A DNA stretch of 64,000 nt from CAYWXV01 sp964462535. GTDB taxonomy: Bacteria > Bacteroidota > Ignavibacteria > OLB7. The stretch spans positions 1 to 64,000 of the forward strand of contig CAYWXV010000009.1 of the NCBI GenBank assembly GCA_964462535.1, given 5' to 3'. Position 1 is the first letter of the stretch; each line of letters starts with the position of its first letter. Position numbers and translations under genes: made by a program. Under the pieces are notes generated by a model. It searched no databases and was not told the DNA's origin. It saw only the letters and a list, made by a program, of their open reading frames with translations. Of this stretch, positions 52,001 through 60,205 are shown in pieces.

Positions 52001-54762
52001 TCGATGAAATAGGGGTTCTTCTGGTACAACGAGTCGCTATTGCTGAATCGCAAGCGAGCAATGAGCGAGCCACTTCCACCCGATCCCACACGCACGATGA
52101 ACAGGATTGAATCCCCCACCTGAACGACGCGGGGGAACCCGGTGTTGGAGGGTGAGAGTATCGTGTATCGCAGGGAATCCTGTCCAAGAATATCAGGGTA
52201 GTGGAGGGTGAGCGGGCCTGTCCCGACGTTCTTGATCCAGACGCTGTCAACCGCCGTATCGCCGCACGCAAGGTTAGGGAAGAGCAATGCCTTCTTCGAG
52301 TCAATCACCCCCGTGACGCCCCGCGCGCGGAAGTAGATGGTGTCGTTGACAACGCATGGTCCGCTCTTAACGATAAACCTGAACGTGCTGATCGATGTGT
52401 CCCTCGGGATGACTCTGAAGCCGATCAGGATCGAATCGTTTGGCGCTACGGAAACGGTCGGAACAGGGAATCGTCGGATGTAGGTCGCCTGGCCCGTACC
52501 ACCAGGAGCAGGGTCTATTGCAAAGATCAGGTTACGGTAGCTGTTCATGTTCTTGAACACCACCACCGTGTCATGAGACGCTCCCAGCTGAATCCCCCCC
52601 ATGTCGATGATCCGCGGCGTAAGGGAGTAATTCAATTGCTCCCGTATCACGATGTACGGGATGTCGAAGACCTGCAGGATTGGGTCATTCGTAATAAGAC
52701 GCAGCGTGTCCGAACGATTGCCGTTTGGCGCGGCAAGCGAGTTGAAGGCAACTACGATGCGTCCGGTGTCGCCGGGGAGCACCGAATCGGGGAACGACAG
52801 CGGTCTGATGATGCTGTAATAGATCTTGTTTGCACCAATGAACGCTGTGCCCGGGTAAATAATCAGGAGGCCCGTTCCACGGTTCACCACCTTGACGGTA
52901 TCATATACCGTGTTGGTACAGGCGACAGTGTCGAGCACGCGGGGACGCTGCGTAAGCAGGCGCGGAACCAGATCAAGCTTGATGACGGCTCCGGCGGATT
53001 GCGAGTAGACCTGAATTGGGATCTTCGTGAACTCCGTGCTGCCGGCCGTGTCCGCGCGTTGGGCGACGCATACAAAGGCGAGCGAGTCAAACGGGAACAC
53101 GACGCGGACCGACCAAGTCGAGTCCGATGCGACAATTGTCCTGTAGGGGTTGACGAAATTCCACGATGTGTTATCCCCGCGCATGTAGACGAAGATGGAA
53201 TCGCCCCCGGAGCCTGGTCTGTATCTTCCGGTTCCGCGCAGCACCCAGTTCACGGAGTCGGCATACGTGATCGTGTCGAGCGTGGGTCCCGTGTAGTGCG
53301 TCGCCCCGGGTGTCAAGTTGATCCCCCCAGCCACACGGCCGTCGTGCCTGAAACGACCCACCGACCCGGTTCCGGCGTAAGAGTTCTGTGTGGCAAGCGG
53401 GTGCTTTGTCCCGCCTATGCCCCCAGGCATCGTCGCGCTTCCAATCTGCACCCCCATCGCTCCACCAACGAGGATGGTTCCCCCTGCTCCTCCCCCCGAA
53501 GGGTCTCCCGTCGTACTGAACGGCTTGCCGGTCGGATTTGCCCCATTTCTGCCATTGCCTCCCGTCGCATCGACCCCGTCAATTACAATGCGGGTGTGTG
53601 ACGCGAGGACGACGGCACCGCCGCCGCCGCCTCCTGTTGAGTCGTAGCTTCCACCACTCGCTCCACCCCCCCCACCAAACATCGGGACGAGTACCTCGTT
53701 GCCGACCGGTTGCCCGTTGGCATACGACGGCGCCCCCCCCGGCAGGCCCGATCCGGGAGCTGCGTTCGCCCCCCCTCCAGCATACGCGTTGTAGATGTAG
53801 GCGCTGATCATCGGCCCTGACATGACAAGCCCCCCCCCCTGGCGGCCATCGCGGTCCATCGGGTGGCCAGGACCGCCACCGATCAGGCGGTTGTTAGAGG
53901 AACTAGCAGGGGAGGCGATGACGTTATTAAGACTGGCTCCATTGAGCCCTGTTCCAGCGCCGAACGGACCCGGGCTCTGGTATGTCGGGACAGTGCTTCG
54001 TCCTCCGGCAAAACCGTTCCCCTGCGGTGCGTCTGCCTCGCCGAAGGCGGGTGGGTTCGTCGCCGCTGGTCGGTCGGGTCCAAAACCCCCTCCACCACCG
54101 CCGCCGGGGCCGGCGTGCTTGCCCGATGCAGCAACTGATATCGTTGCACCGGGATTTACGACAATGCGGCCCCTGCTAATTACGATGGCGGGGAAGTAGC
54201 CCTGGTTGCCCTGCCGTCCCGGGTCGGTGTCATTCGTCGAAAACGTGTACGTCCCCGAGTTCAACACCATACTATCGACGATCATCGCGCCACGTCTGGA
54301 CCGCGTCCCCCATGCACCGCCGGAGCCGATTACACCTCCGCCACTCTTTGTCCCGAAGGATGTCGGGTTGACGACCCAGAACGTATCAATGGCGAGCTGT
54401 CGGCTGCTGACAAGGATGCGGAGAGGGATGGGACCAAGTGCTGCGCGTGGCTTAACGAAGAAGTGGAAGGCGATAACGCGCCCGTCCCAGCCAACGATAC
54501 CTGGCGAGATGCGAATGCGCTGTGTGTCCGAAGGAACGACGCACTGGACGGAGAGGGCAGTGGGGCTCCCCGGCCCGTCGGCAATCAGAAATTTGCCAAG
54601 ACTGTCTACCGTCGAGATTACCTCGACGTACGTATTCATACCCGGAGAACCGATATCGGGGATGATGTAGGTGTGGGGTTGTCCGACGGCATGACTCGCG
54701 ACCAGCGAGGTCAGCAGTGCGAGGGATGCCGCAAGAAGACGTCCCGGATGTACGTCACGCAT
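49024..54762 (-). CDS. Giant secreted ASH-repeat protein with T9SS sorting tail
   Basis: A 1912-residue protein. It has a signal peptide (LLAASLALLTSLVASHAVG), an N-terminal domain (about 30-150), a Gly-rich region (about 150-440, with GPGGGGGGGFGPD) resembling surface or adhesin Gly-rich domains, then ten ASH/choice-of-anchor-D type beta repeats of about 105 residues (about 600-1670; each has a NxGT-type turn and PGDS-type motif). A cohesin-like domain follows (about 1680-1810, ERISVPLTITDDLSSLPVKS) and a T9SS type A tail (VRPNPARDLAEVEF ... SGIYYLELRTPTQVERRR). It is probably surface exposed. Cysteines recur in a regular order across the repeats. Confidence 0.9.
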   Translation of the reverse strand: MRDVHPGRLLAASLALLTSLVASHAVGQPHTYIIPDIGSPGMNTYVEVISTVDSLGKFLIADGPGSPTALSVQCVVPSDTQRIRISPGIVGWDGRVIAFHFFVKPRAALGPIPLRILVSSRQLAIDTFWVVNPTSFGTKSGGGVIGSGGAWGTRSRRGAMIVDSMVLNSGTYTFSTNDTDPGRQGNQGYFPAIVISRGRIVVNPGATISVAASGKHAGPGGGGGGGFGPDRPAATNPPAFGEADAPQGNGFAGGRSTVPTYQSPGPFGAGTGLNGASLNNVIASPASSSNNRLIGGGPGHPMDRDGRQGGGLVMSGPMISAYIYNAYAGGGANAAPGSGLPGGAPSYANGQPVGNEVLVPMFGGGGGASGGSYDSTGGGGGGAVVLASHTRIVIDGVDATGGNGRNGANPTGKPFSTTGDPSGGGAGGTILVGGAMGVQIGSATMPGGIGGTKHPLATQNSYAGTGSVGRFRHDGRVAGGINLTPGATHYTGPTLDTITYADSVNWVLRGTGRYRPGSGGDSIFVYMRGDNTSWNFVNPYRTIVASDSTWSVRVVFPFDSLAFVCVAQRADTAGSTEFTKIPIQVYSQSAGAVIKLDLVPRLLTQRPRVLDTVACTNTVYDTVKVVNRGTGLLIIYPGTAFIGANKIYYSIIRPLSFPDSVLPGDTGRIVVAFNSLAAPNGNRSDTLRLITNDPILQVFDIPYIVIREQLNYSLTPRIIDMGGIQLGASHDTVVVFKNMNSYRNLIFAIDPAPGGTGQATYIRRFPVPTVSVAPNDSILIGFRVIPRDTSISTFRFIVKSGPCVVNDTIYFRARGVTGVIDSKKALLFPNLACGDTAVDSVWIKNVGTGPLTLHYPDILGQDSLRYTILSPSNTGFPRVVQVGDSILFIVRVGSGGSGSLIARLRFSNSDSLYQKNPYFIDLFADRDAAVLNVADTIVNIGSVCVGKPEEIPIGVENESLRTVISIVRAYMADSTGPIRVVYPSRFPFQLGPGSSESIRIRVLATRPGPYRDTLYIRTDPCGRLLRMYISFDAQEATLTATPNPIDFGDVPLTTTARRTVVLKNTAPVGGGLISVEGLGIRPPNGTIRIVYPTFPPPRHLAPGDTMEVVIEYRPITETPLPTTELLAFLTSPCRDTVPFTITGRGTTASIGLSRNILTLAVGPCSPLGPVEDTLSVFNIGSAAVSLSNPVINPARFTLVSPVGGFAVPAGGSQTIRIRYTPSAAGVINGSLTYTTTDPKKPTLSVDLVGRRDTIGLEPSTSRLVFPTLLSCQKEIADTLILRNTGTVIDTIIQIFTEPPTNFLIGTPPPLRIPPGDSMKLPLIFAPNADGTFQVRLIMLVGSCRIPDTILLEGTRLALRQTLGDLDFGAVSLGGAGSASATVTNNNPSTIRVVGARILPVSSELTLVPGQFPMRIGPGLTGQIQATYAPLIPGSLPAGTRLEVDVDSICSSTLVSNVTGEGVEGGISTSRTQINFGSVLDCRTKEDTVVVRNIGIVPVVVSSATIAPATATEFAVVGGTLTTPTTLAPLDSATVIVRFTPNSPPDGARAATLTFATNDPIRPNVDVSLSGIRISHSLALRGASFGVVGAGTSAQTSYWIVNTGTAPLDLSTVTIAPPYRIIAVSPSLPTTVAPGDSVQVVIEFAPTVVGVYEDTLRMYATNACDSLRLPISAEAVDLRVIVATGMWGSVTAKPGERISVPLTITDDLSSLPVKSVTATLTFNPTAFYPTGVSLQGTVVPTWTVASFVRNPGEATFTVSGNDTLTGPGTVAFVEGIVALGDSIVNDLWSTDTIHTDHPRALIVLGKGSLTLDSLCDVGGNRLVRVDGTFGIKAVRPNPARDLAEVEFETIEDGRTVLTVHDALGRVVSQPVNDALAPRSYVVALSLGDLPSGIYYLELRTPTQVERRRLLIAR

Positions 54763-54982
54763 GGACTGGTTCTACAAATGGGGGACTGGTATGCCTCAGG
54801 ACGGAGGACTGAACCGGCTGGGGCACGAGGGATGCCGGCGTCGTCGCGTAAGACGAACATGGGGTCGTGTGTCACTCCGCCCCCCGGTTGACGGGGAGGA
54901 CCGGCTTTCGGTCTCAACCGGGGGCAGTTGGACCGCCGGCGTCGGGCTTGCCCTGGCAGATGGGAGTCCCTAGCTTGCGGTC

Positions 54983-56017
54983 ATGTATGCACAACGGGAT
55001 GATACCCTCGCTGATGGCTCGATGCCGTTACATCTGACGATCAGGAGATTCCTTGAATATCTGGAAATCGAACGAAAGTATTCAGTCAAAACCATCGAGG
55101 CCTACCACAATGATTTATTGAGGATAGACGACGAATCGGGGGGGAGGAGAGTGGGTCGCGCCGGCTTGGGGCTTCACGCGTTCGTTGCCTTGGACACGGG
55201 GGGTGCCGAACCGGCGGTTTCGGATGTAACACATACCCGTCTACGAGGGTACGTTGCCGAGCTTCATCGGCGCGGACTGTCACGCCGGAGTATCGCCCGG
55301 AAGATAGCTGCCGTTCGTTCCCTCATGAAGTACGCTGTCGCCAAAGGGCTCATTGCCGTAAACCCCGCACGGTTGATTCAGACGCCTAAGCTGGAGCGGC
55401 GGCTCCCCACCGTTCTTTCCCAGGACGAGGCCAGCAAGCTGGTTGAACTGCCCGATCTTGAGGTTTCGACTGGTGTCCGCGACCGGGCCGTGCTGGAACT
55501 CCTGTATGCTACTGGCTGCAGAAGGGCGGAGATATGTGGACTGACGCTTCGCGATGTCGATCTGCTGTCTGGAACGGTCCGCGTGACGGGGAAGGGGAGC
55601 AAGACCCGAATAGTGCCGTTCGGAAGAAGCGCACGTGCCGCGCTGCAGGCGTGGCTCAGCGTGCGTGGCGGCATGCTCAAACCGCCCGGAACCGATCATC
55701 TCTTCCTCTCCGATCGGGGACGGAAACTGTCGGAAGACGGACTATATCGAATAGTGCGACGGTACATGTCTCAAGTCACTGAACAGAAGAAGAGAAGCCC
55801 GCACGTTCTGCGACACTCGTTTGCTACGCATCTCCTGGAACGTGGGGCTGGTCTCCGCGACGTCGGCGAAATGCTCGGACACTCGTCGTTGTCAACGACG
55901 CAGGGTTATACACACGTTTCAATCGAGCGTCTGAAGGAGGCCTACGGGAAGGCGCATCCTCGGGCCGGGGATGAGTCCGACAGCTCAAGCGCCTCATCGA
56001 CGGACGATACTAGATGA
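54983..56017 (+). CDS. Xer-type tyrosine recombinase
   Basis: A 344-residue site-specific recombinase of the XerC/XerD type, likely for chromosome dimer resolution. Catalytic residues: Arg in YATGCRRAEICGLTLRDVD, Lys in VTGKGSKTRIVPFG, the HxxR box SPHVLRHSFATHLLERG, His in LGHSSLSTTQGYTHVS and Tyr in the same stretch. The N-terminal domain has an insertion of about 20 residues (around 45-70) relative to usual Xer proteins, and the C-terminus a Ser/Asp-rich tail. XerC and XerD cannot be told apart here. The ATG at 54983 is used; one at 55022 also fits. It overlaps the next gene by 4 bases. Confidence 0.88.
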   Translation: MYAQRDDTLADGSMPLHLTIRRFLEYLEIERKYSVKTIEAYHNDLLRIDDESGGRRVGRAGLGLHAFVALDTGGAEPAVSDVTHTRLRGYVAELHRRGLSRRSIARKIAAVRSLMKYAVAKGLIAVNPARLIQTPKLERRLPTVLSQDEASKLVELPDLEVSTGVRDRAVLELLYATGCRRAEICGLTLRDVDLLSGTVRVTGKGSKTRIVPFGRSARAALQAWLSVRGGMLKPPGTDHLFLSDRGRKLSEDGLYRIVRRYMSQVTEQKKRSPHVLRHSFATHLLERGAGLRDVGEMLGHSSLSTTQGYTHVSIERLKEAYGKAHPRAGDESDSSSASSTDDTR

Positions 56018-56841
56018 CGCGTGCAACACGATGCATTACCCGCGCCGTGCTTTGCTGGATGACGGCGCTCGGCGCAGCGTCTGTGGCCGGTGCGCAGCCG
56101 GGGACGCATCCGCCGAAGACTCCGGTTCCCGGCAACGAGGTCGTGGATATCGTCTCTTTCGCACTCGACGTGACACCATCACCATCAGGGGGTGACTTCC
56201 TGGATGCCTACCAGCTCCTGGGGCCTTCCCGGAGCAATTTGCCGGCGGTGATTTCACCACGACTTGCGTTGAGACTGACGCTCGGGCGATCGACCCGCTT
56301 GGTGTTCAATGTGTCGTATGGCGGCCTGGATTTCACTGACATCTATTCTGTCGTTGATAGCACGGCCCCCGCAGGTACAGACGGATATGGGGCGTTCGTT
56401 GAGAAATTCGCGGCTCAGTACTACCCGATCCTGATCGGGATCGAGTATTCCCCGGTCCGTACACAGTTCACGACGTATGTGGGAGCACTTGCCGGAATTG
56501 CGCCTGTGAACGTCGACTGGGGTACGCTGACGCAGCGTGAGTCGCCTGGTGAGTTGTCCCGCCCGGAGTTGAACGTATCGGGGGTTGAGCTGGTCCCGTC
56601 GGGCCGGATCTATGCGGGAATCGACTATCAGTTTGACGAGACAGTTCGGGAGCGGGGAATGGTCCGTGGCATTTTTGTCGAGGGAGGCTATCTTGTACTC
56701 CCTGTACGGCGCGACTACTTCACTTCGGTCAGACGGCAGGGAAGAGGGATCGCCGACCTCCCGCCCACAGAGTCTGGTACACTGCAGCTGGGTGGGGCTA
56801 CCCTGTCTATCGGGTTCAGTTTACAGTTCTCGCGTCGTTGA
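56014..56841 (+). CDS. Outer-membrane-like hypothetical protein
   Basis: A 275-residue exported protein with a signal peptide ending about AASVAGAQP. The body has alternating strands (LALRLTLGRSTRLVFNVSYG, YYPILIGIEYSPVRTQF, IFVEGGYLVLPV) and ends LGGATLSIGFSLQFSRR, a terminal aromatic strand typical of beta-barrel outer membrane proteins. I do not recognise a family. It is coupled to the recombinase by a 4-base overlap. Confidence 0.7.
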   Translation: MTRATRCITRAVLCWMTALGAASVAGAQPGTHPPKTPVPGNEVVDIVSFALDVTPSPSGGDFLDAYQLLGPSRSNLPAVISPRLALRLTLGRSTRLVFNVSYGGLDFTDIYSVVDSTAPAGTDGYGAFVEKFAAQYYPILIGIEYSPVRTQFTTYVGALAGIAPVNVDWGTLTQRESPGELSRPELNVSGVELVPSGRIYAGIDYQFDETVRERGMVRGIFVEGGYLVLPVRRDYFTSVRRQGRGIADLPPTESGTLQLGGATLSIGFSLQFSRR

Positions 56842-56882
56842 CACGTCCTTTCATCTCCAACATCTGATAAAAGGAGCGCGCC

Positions 56883-57227
56883 ATGACGATTCAGTTCACC
56901 GCCCGCCACGCGAAGGTCAACCCACGGATTCAACAGTTTGCCGAGGAGGCGGTACGAAGTCTTGACACCTTATATGACGGAATCGTGTCGGCCGATGTAG
57001 TCGTCGACGATGGTGAGGGGGGAGGCCACGTGAAGAAGGCCGAAATCAGTATTCGCGTTTACCGGGAGAACCTCTTCGCGAGCGATACGACGGACGATAT
57101 GAATCGCAGCATACAGAGTTGTATAGATAAGCTGCAGCGGCAGCTCGTGAAATACAAGGCAAAGCTCAGGACGGGCCGTCGACCCCACGACCAGCCCGAA
57201 ATTGCGCCGGGGGACGATCTGTTGTAG
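56883..57227 (+). CDS. hpf: Ribosome hibernation promoting factor
   Basis: A 114-residue short HPF/YfiA family protein that silences ribosomes in slow growth. The start TIQFTARHAKVNPRIQQF and the acidic/basic pattern ending CIDKLQRQLVKYKAKLR are typical. An AAAAGGAG site 6 bases before the ATG supports the start. It precedes hprK by 37 bases, a recurring pair. Confidence 0.92.
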   Translation: MTIQFTARHAKVNPRIQQFAEEAVRSLDTLYDGIVSADVVVDDGEGGGHVKKAEISIRVYRENLFASDTTDDMNRSIQSCIDKLQRQLVKYKAKLRTGRRPHDQPEIAPGDDLL

Positions 57228-57264
57228 CCCCGACGCTGACCTCTCAATCTGCTTACAACACCGC

Positions 57265-58290
57265 ATGAGCGTACTCGACAACATCCAGGAGATCCGCAAC
57301 AGGAATATCACGGTCGGTTTCCTGGCGGACGAGTGCCGCGACCGGTTTCAGATGATACCGGCAAACGAAGGTGTTGGCCGCGAGAAGCTCATCACCGACA
57401 AGAATCTCCACAGACCGCAACTGGCCCTAACTGGCTACACGAAGCTGTTCACTTCGCACCGCGTCCAGGTCATTGGGAACACTGAGTACTTCTATCTACA
57501 GAGTCTTTCTTCCGAACGCAGGCGTGAGATTCTCGAGACGTTGTTGAGGTTCGACGTTCCGTGTCTGGTGATGACGAGTGGGAATGAAATGCTACCGGAC
57601 TTGTTGGAAATCGCCACCGCCAGCGGGACCGCGATTTTCGCAACGCCCCACGAAACAACGAAGGCAATCTATCTAGTCGGTGATTTCCTGGACGACCAGT
57701 TTGCCGCCTACGCGCCAGTCCACGGCGCATTCGTTGATGTGTATGGCGTTGGCGTTCTGTTTATCGGGCGATCCGGGATAGGCAAGAGTGAGATTGCGTT
57801 GGACCTGCTGGAGCGCGGACACAGACTTGTCGCAGATGATGTTGTGGTAGTGACGCGGAAGGGAGAGGGCATTCTGATGGGCGCGGGGACATCACTCGCG
57901 CCGCACTTCATGGAGGTTCGCGGACTTGGCCTGCTCGATGTCCGCCAAATGTTTGGAATTCGAGCCATTCGGTTTCAAAAGCGCGTTGAGGTTATCGTGG
58001 AGCTCGAGGACTGGGACCCGAAGGCCGAGTACACGCGGACAGGTCTCGAGAGCTTGTCTACGCCGCTCCTCGATGTTGAGGTTCCGTACGTGCGCCTACC
58101 AATCTTCCCGGGGAAGAACATTACGGTAATCGCCGAGGTCATTGCGCTTAACTACCTACTGAAGCACTACGGATACGATGCTGCCCGGGTCTTTTCCGAG
58201 AAACTGTCCGAGGCAATTGCCCGAAAGGCGGAGGCGGGCGACCAGGGCTCAACGAGGTCGACCACCTATTTTGAGCATGATTTTGAATAG
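57265..58290 (+). CDS. hprK: HPr kinase/phosphorylase
   Basis: HprK phosphorylates HPr on Ser. The Walker A loop is FIGRSGIGKSEIALDLLERGH (about residue 170), followed by VADDVVVV and the HprK signature MEVRGLGLLDVRQMFG. From the ATG at 57265 the length is 341 residues. In FCB bacteria HprK often occurs without a full sugar PTS, and none is in this window. Confidence 0.93.
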   Translation: MSVLDNIQEIRNRNITVGFLADECRDRFQMIPANEGVGREKLITDKNLHRPQLALTGYTKLFTSHRVQVIGNTEYFYLQSLSSERRREILETLLRFDVPCLVMTSGNEMLPDLLEIATASGTAIFATPHETTKAIYLVGDFLDDQFAAYAPVHGAFVDVYGVGVLFIGRSGIGKSEIALDLLERGHRLVADDVVVVTRKGEGILMGAGTSLAPHFMEVRGLGLLDVRQMFGIRAIRFQKRVEVIVELEDWDPKAEYTRTGLESLSTPLLDVEVPYVRLPIFPGKNITVIAEVIALNYLLKHYGYDAARVFSEKLSEAIARKAEAGDQGSTRSTTYFEHDFE

Positions 58291-58904
58291 AGCTAGCCGG
58301 ATCCATATCAGTCTCGGCCCAAAGAATTTATTCGCCGAATTGACGGAGTTGCTATATTAGTGGCTTCGAGCCGGCCCTCCACCAAGCCAGCTCCACATCC
58401 GGTCCTATCTCCTACACTTCGCGAGCGCGTCTTCTAACGGCATCTCCTGCCCTGGCCGTGTCCAATCCATCCCGGTTTGCGCTCCGAACGATCAATAACC
58501 TCCGAACAGTGGAGACTGTCGTATGAGCTCTTCCGAGTTCACGCGTCGCCTATCGCACGCTCTTGTATGGGGCAGTTTGCTGGCGGCGTTTCTCTTCGCC
58601 ATGACCGGCTGACCCGCGACAACCGTAGTACCGTTCGATTGGCGCCCAAGGACCGTTCCGCGCGTCGATCCCCACATCAGTGGACACTTGCTTTTCGCCT
58701 CCCTCTATGCCACTAGAGAGGAGGAGTTGGCGCGCCATAACCTCTCGCATTCGATTGATTTCACGTCGGAATCGCCGGGTGTTCGTCGTATCTTCGCGCG
58801 CGGAACAAAAACGCGGTAACACCGGTCGTGACAGCGAGTGGAATCTCCCCGTGGAAATTTCTGTACCACTCGGCTGGGCCGGACGTCAACGGGACCCGTA
58901 TATC
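58291..58904 (+). other. 614-base stretch before the sigma factor gene
   Basis: This stretch holds no RNA gene I can support. It contains a small signal-like reading frame (58523-58612) whose frame reopens after one stop and runs to 58819; beyond that I see only upstream sequence for the sigma factor. A TATATT at 58352-58357 might be part of a promoter, but no matching -35 is clear. Confidence 0.4.
58523..58612 (+). CDS. Tiny signal-peptide-like ORF, possibly a broken lipoprotein
   Basis: Twenty-nine residues from an ATG at 58523 preceded by GGAG (58511-58514, 8-base spacing). The product is one basic N-region plus a hydrophobic helix, SHALVWGSLLAAFLFAMTG, then TGA. The frame stays open for 68 more codons to 58819. 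A Cys codon instead of TGA would make the lipobox MTGC. It may be a small membrane peptide, or the start of a lipoprotein gene inactivated by one stop. Confidence 0.35.
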   Translation: MSSSEFTRRLSHALVWGSLLAAFLFAMTG

Positions 58905-59585
58905 GTGATCCCCGACCACTCCACCCTCCATTCGAACGAATCTATCTCCATATCCGACAAGTCCCCGACTGCGCCGGTAGGGGCCGAGGTGGACAAACCT
59001 GTCGACCAGGGCAATCATTTGATGCTTGCACTTCAGGCCGGGGATGCCACTGCCCTCAGAAAACTCTACGATCTCTATTCCGCCAAGCTCTACAGCTTCA
59101 CGCTCCGGATCGTCGGTAACGACATAGCTGCGGAGGACATCGTGCAGGAGACGTGGGTTACGCTGTACGAGCACCGCATGAGTTACCAGCCGACGTATCG
59201 TTTTTCGACGTGGCTGTTCACGATTGCGCGACGCAAATCCCTGAGTGAGATCCGCAAGCGCAAAGTCCGTTCTGTCGTTCGCTCGCTGACCATTCATCGG
59301 AGTGGGGAGGACGCGCGACAAATGGATCCGATGCAGGCAACGTTCTGTGGCCCCGATGCCTCTGCCGACGGCGCGCTTACGGCAGTTCTCGTTGAGCGGG
59401 CACTGGCTCGCCTCAACCCGCAGCAACGGGAGATCGTTCTCCTGAGAGACGTCGAGGGATTTGAGAATGAAGAGCTTGCAAAGATCCTGGGATGGGATAT
59501 CAAGCCAGGCGCGCTTCGGAAGAGAATATTTGATGCACGCGAGGCTTTCCGAAGGGCTATGATTGCGGAAGGGTATGACGGCTAG
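58905..59585 (+). CDS. ECF-type RNA polymerase sigma factor
   Basis: A sigma-70 family factor of the ECF type. Region 2 is seen as LRKLYDLYSAKLYSFTLRIV, AAEDIVQETWVTLYE and FSTWLFTIARRKSLSEIRK; region 4 as LARLNPQQREIVLLRDVEGF followed by NEELAKILGWDIKPGALRKRIFDAREAF. The start is uncertain: GTG at 58905 (226 residues) is used; ATG at 59022 or 58680 are in frame. The next gene, 39 bases on by the chosen start, encodes a small membrane protein likely to be its anti-sigma factor. Confidence 0.85.
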   Translation: MIPDHSTLHSNESISISDKSPTAPVGAEVDKPVDQGNHLMLALQAGDATALRKLYDLYSAKLYSFTLRIVGNDIAAEDIVQETWVTLYEHRMSYQPTYRFSTWLFTIARRKSLSEIRKRKVRSVVRSLTIHRSGEDARQMDPMQATFCGPDASADGALTAVLVERALARLNPQQREIVLLRDVEGFENEELAKILGWDIKPGALRKRIFDAREAFRRAMIAEGYDG

Positions 59586-59624
59586 CGACCGACATTTCGA
59601 CCAGTGAAGAACCGAAATACTACA

Positions 59625-60068
59625 ATGACCGACGAACCGATACACGATGCCCCACAAGGGTGGGAGAGACTCGAGCGCGCGTTGAAGTCGCTTCCACGAC
59701 GTTCGGCCCCGCAAGAGCGACTCGATGCGATCCGACTGCAGGTTGTCAAGCGGACCATTTTTGGTATTAGGCAGTCACCTCTGCTCGCGGGTATGGGTGG
59801 TCTGGTGCTGGCTGCCGTCGTGATTTTGGCCTTCATTGGTGTTGGCACCGGCGATCGGTTATTGCCGGATCATCTGCTTACACCCATGCCGATCGTCAAG
59901 GAGATACCGATGCGACACCGTGCGGCGCCCCGTGCGTCGTTGCGGAGATTGCCGAGCCCCGCCGCGATGGAGACTGGAGTGGATACAGCAATCCCGCGGA
60001 ATCCAACGGGCTATAGCGGTCATCATCCCGCAATCCCACCGATGCCGTCAGCAGCGACCGGCAGGTAG
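59625..60068 (+). CDS. Small membrane protein, candidate anti-sigma factor
   Basis: A 147-residue protein with a cytoplasmic N-terminal part (GWERLERALKSLPRRSAPQERLDA), one membrane segment (LAGMGGLVLAAVVILAFIGVG) and a Pro/Arg-rich periplasmic tail. It lacks the zinc HxxxCxxC motif of ZAS anti-sigma factors. Its position after an ECF sigma gene and its topology suggest regulation of that sigma. A GTG at 59604 is an alternative start. A strong terminator follows. Confidence 0.6.
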   Translation: MTDEPIHDAPQGWERLERALKSLPRRSAPQERLDAIRLQVVKRTIFGIRQSPLLAGMGGLVLAAVVILAFIGVGTGDRLLPDHLLTPMPIVKEIPMRHRAAPRASLRRLPSPAAMETGVDTAIPRNPTGYSGHHPAIPPMPSAATGR

Positions 60069-60085
60069 CTTCTTCACAATTCGTC

Positions 60086-60128
60086 GATACGGCACAACTG
60101 ATAATCATTGGTTGTGCCGTATCTTTTT
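60086..60128 (+). terminator. Intrinsic terminator after the sigma operon
   Basis: Perfect 13-base arms GATACGGCACAAC (60086-60098) and GTTGTGCCGTATC (60111-60123) with a 12-base loop are followed directly by TTTTT. It separates the sigma/anti-sigma pair from the peptide transporter genes. Confidence 0.92.
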
Positions 60129-60205
60129 CGGCCCTGTCCCACGTCTTCACTTCAGACCCGCTCACATTCTCCACGATCCCGTTGATTCGTTCACGACTCC
60201 GTCCA

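Noticed and set aside
52201..53601. Long open frame on the plus strand inside the giant ASH gene (466 codons)
   Set aside because: It is the antisense of the repeat and Gly-rich region; composition is biased (Arg, His, Val) and it has no recognisable motif. The minus-strand frame has clear domains.
53583..54180. C-rich and GGC-like runs suggesting a tandem repeat or CRISPR
   Set aside because: They encode the irregular Gly-rich region of the giant protein; there are no regular spacers or constant repeats.
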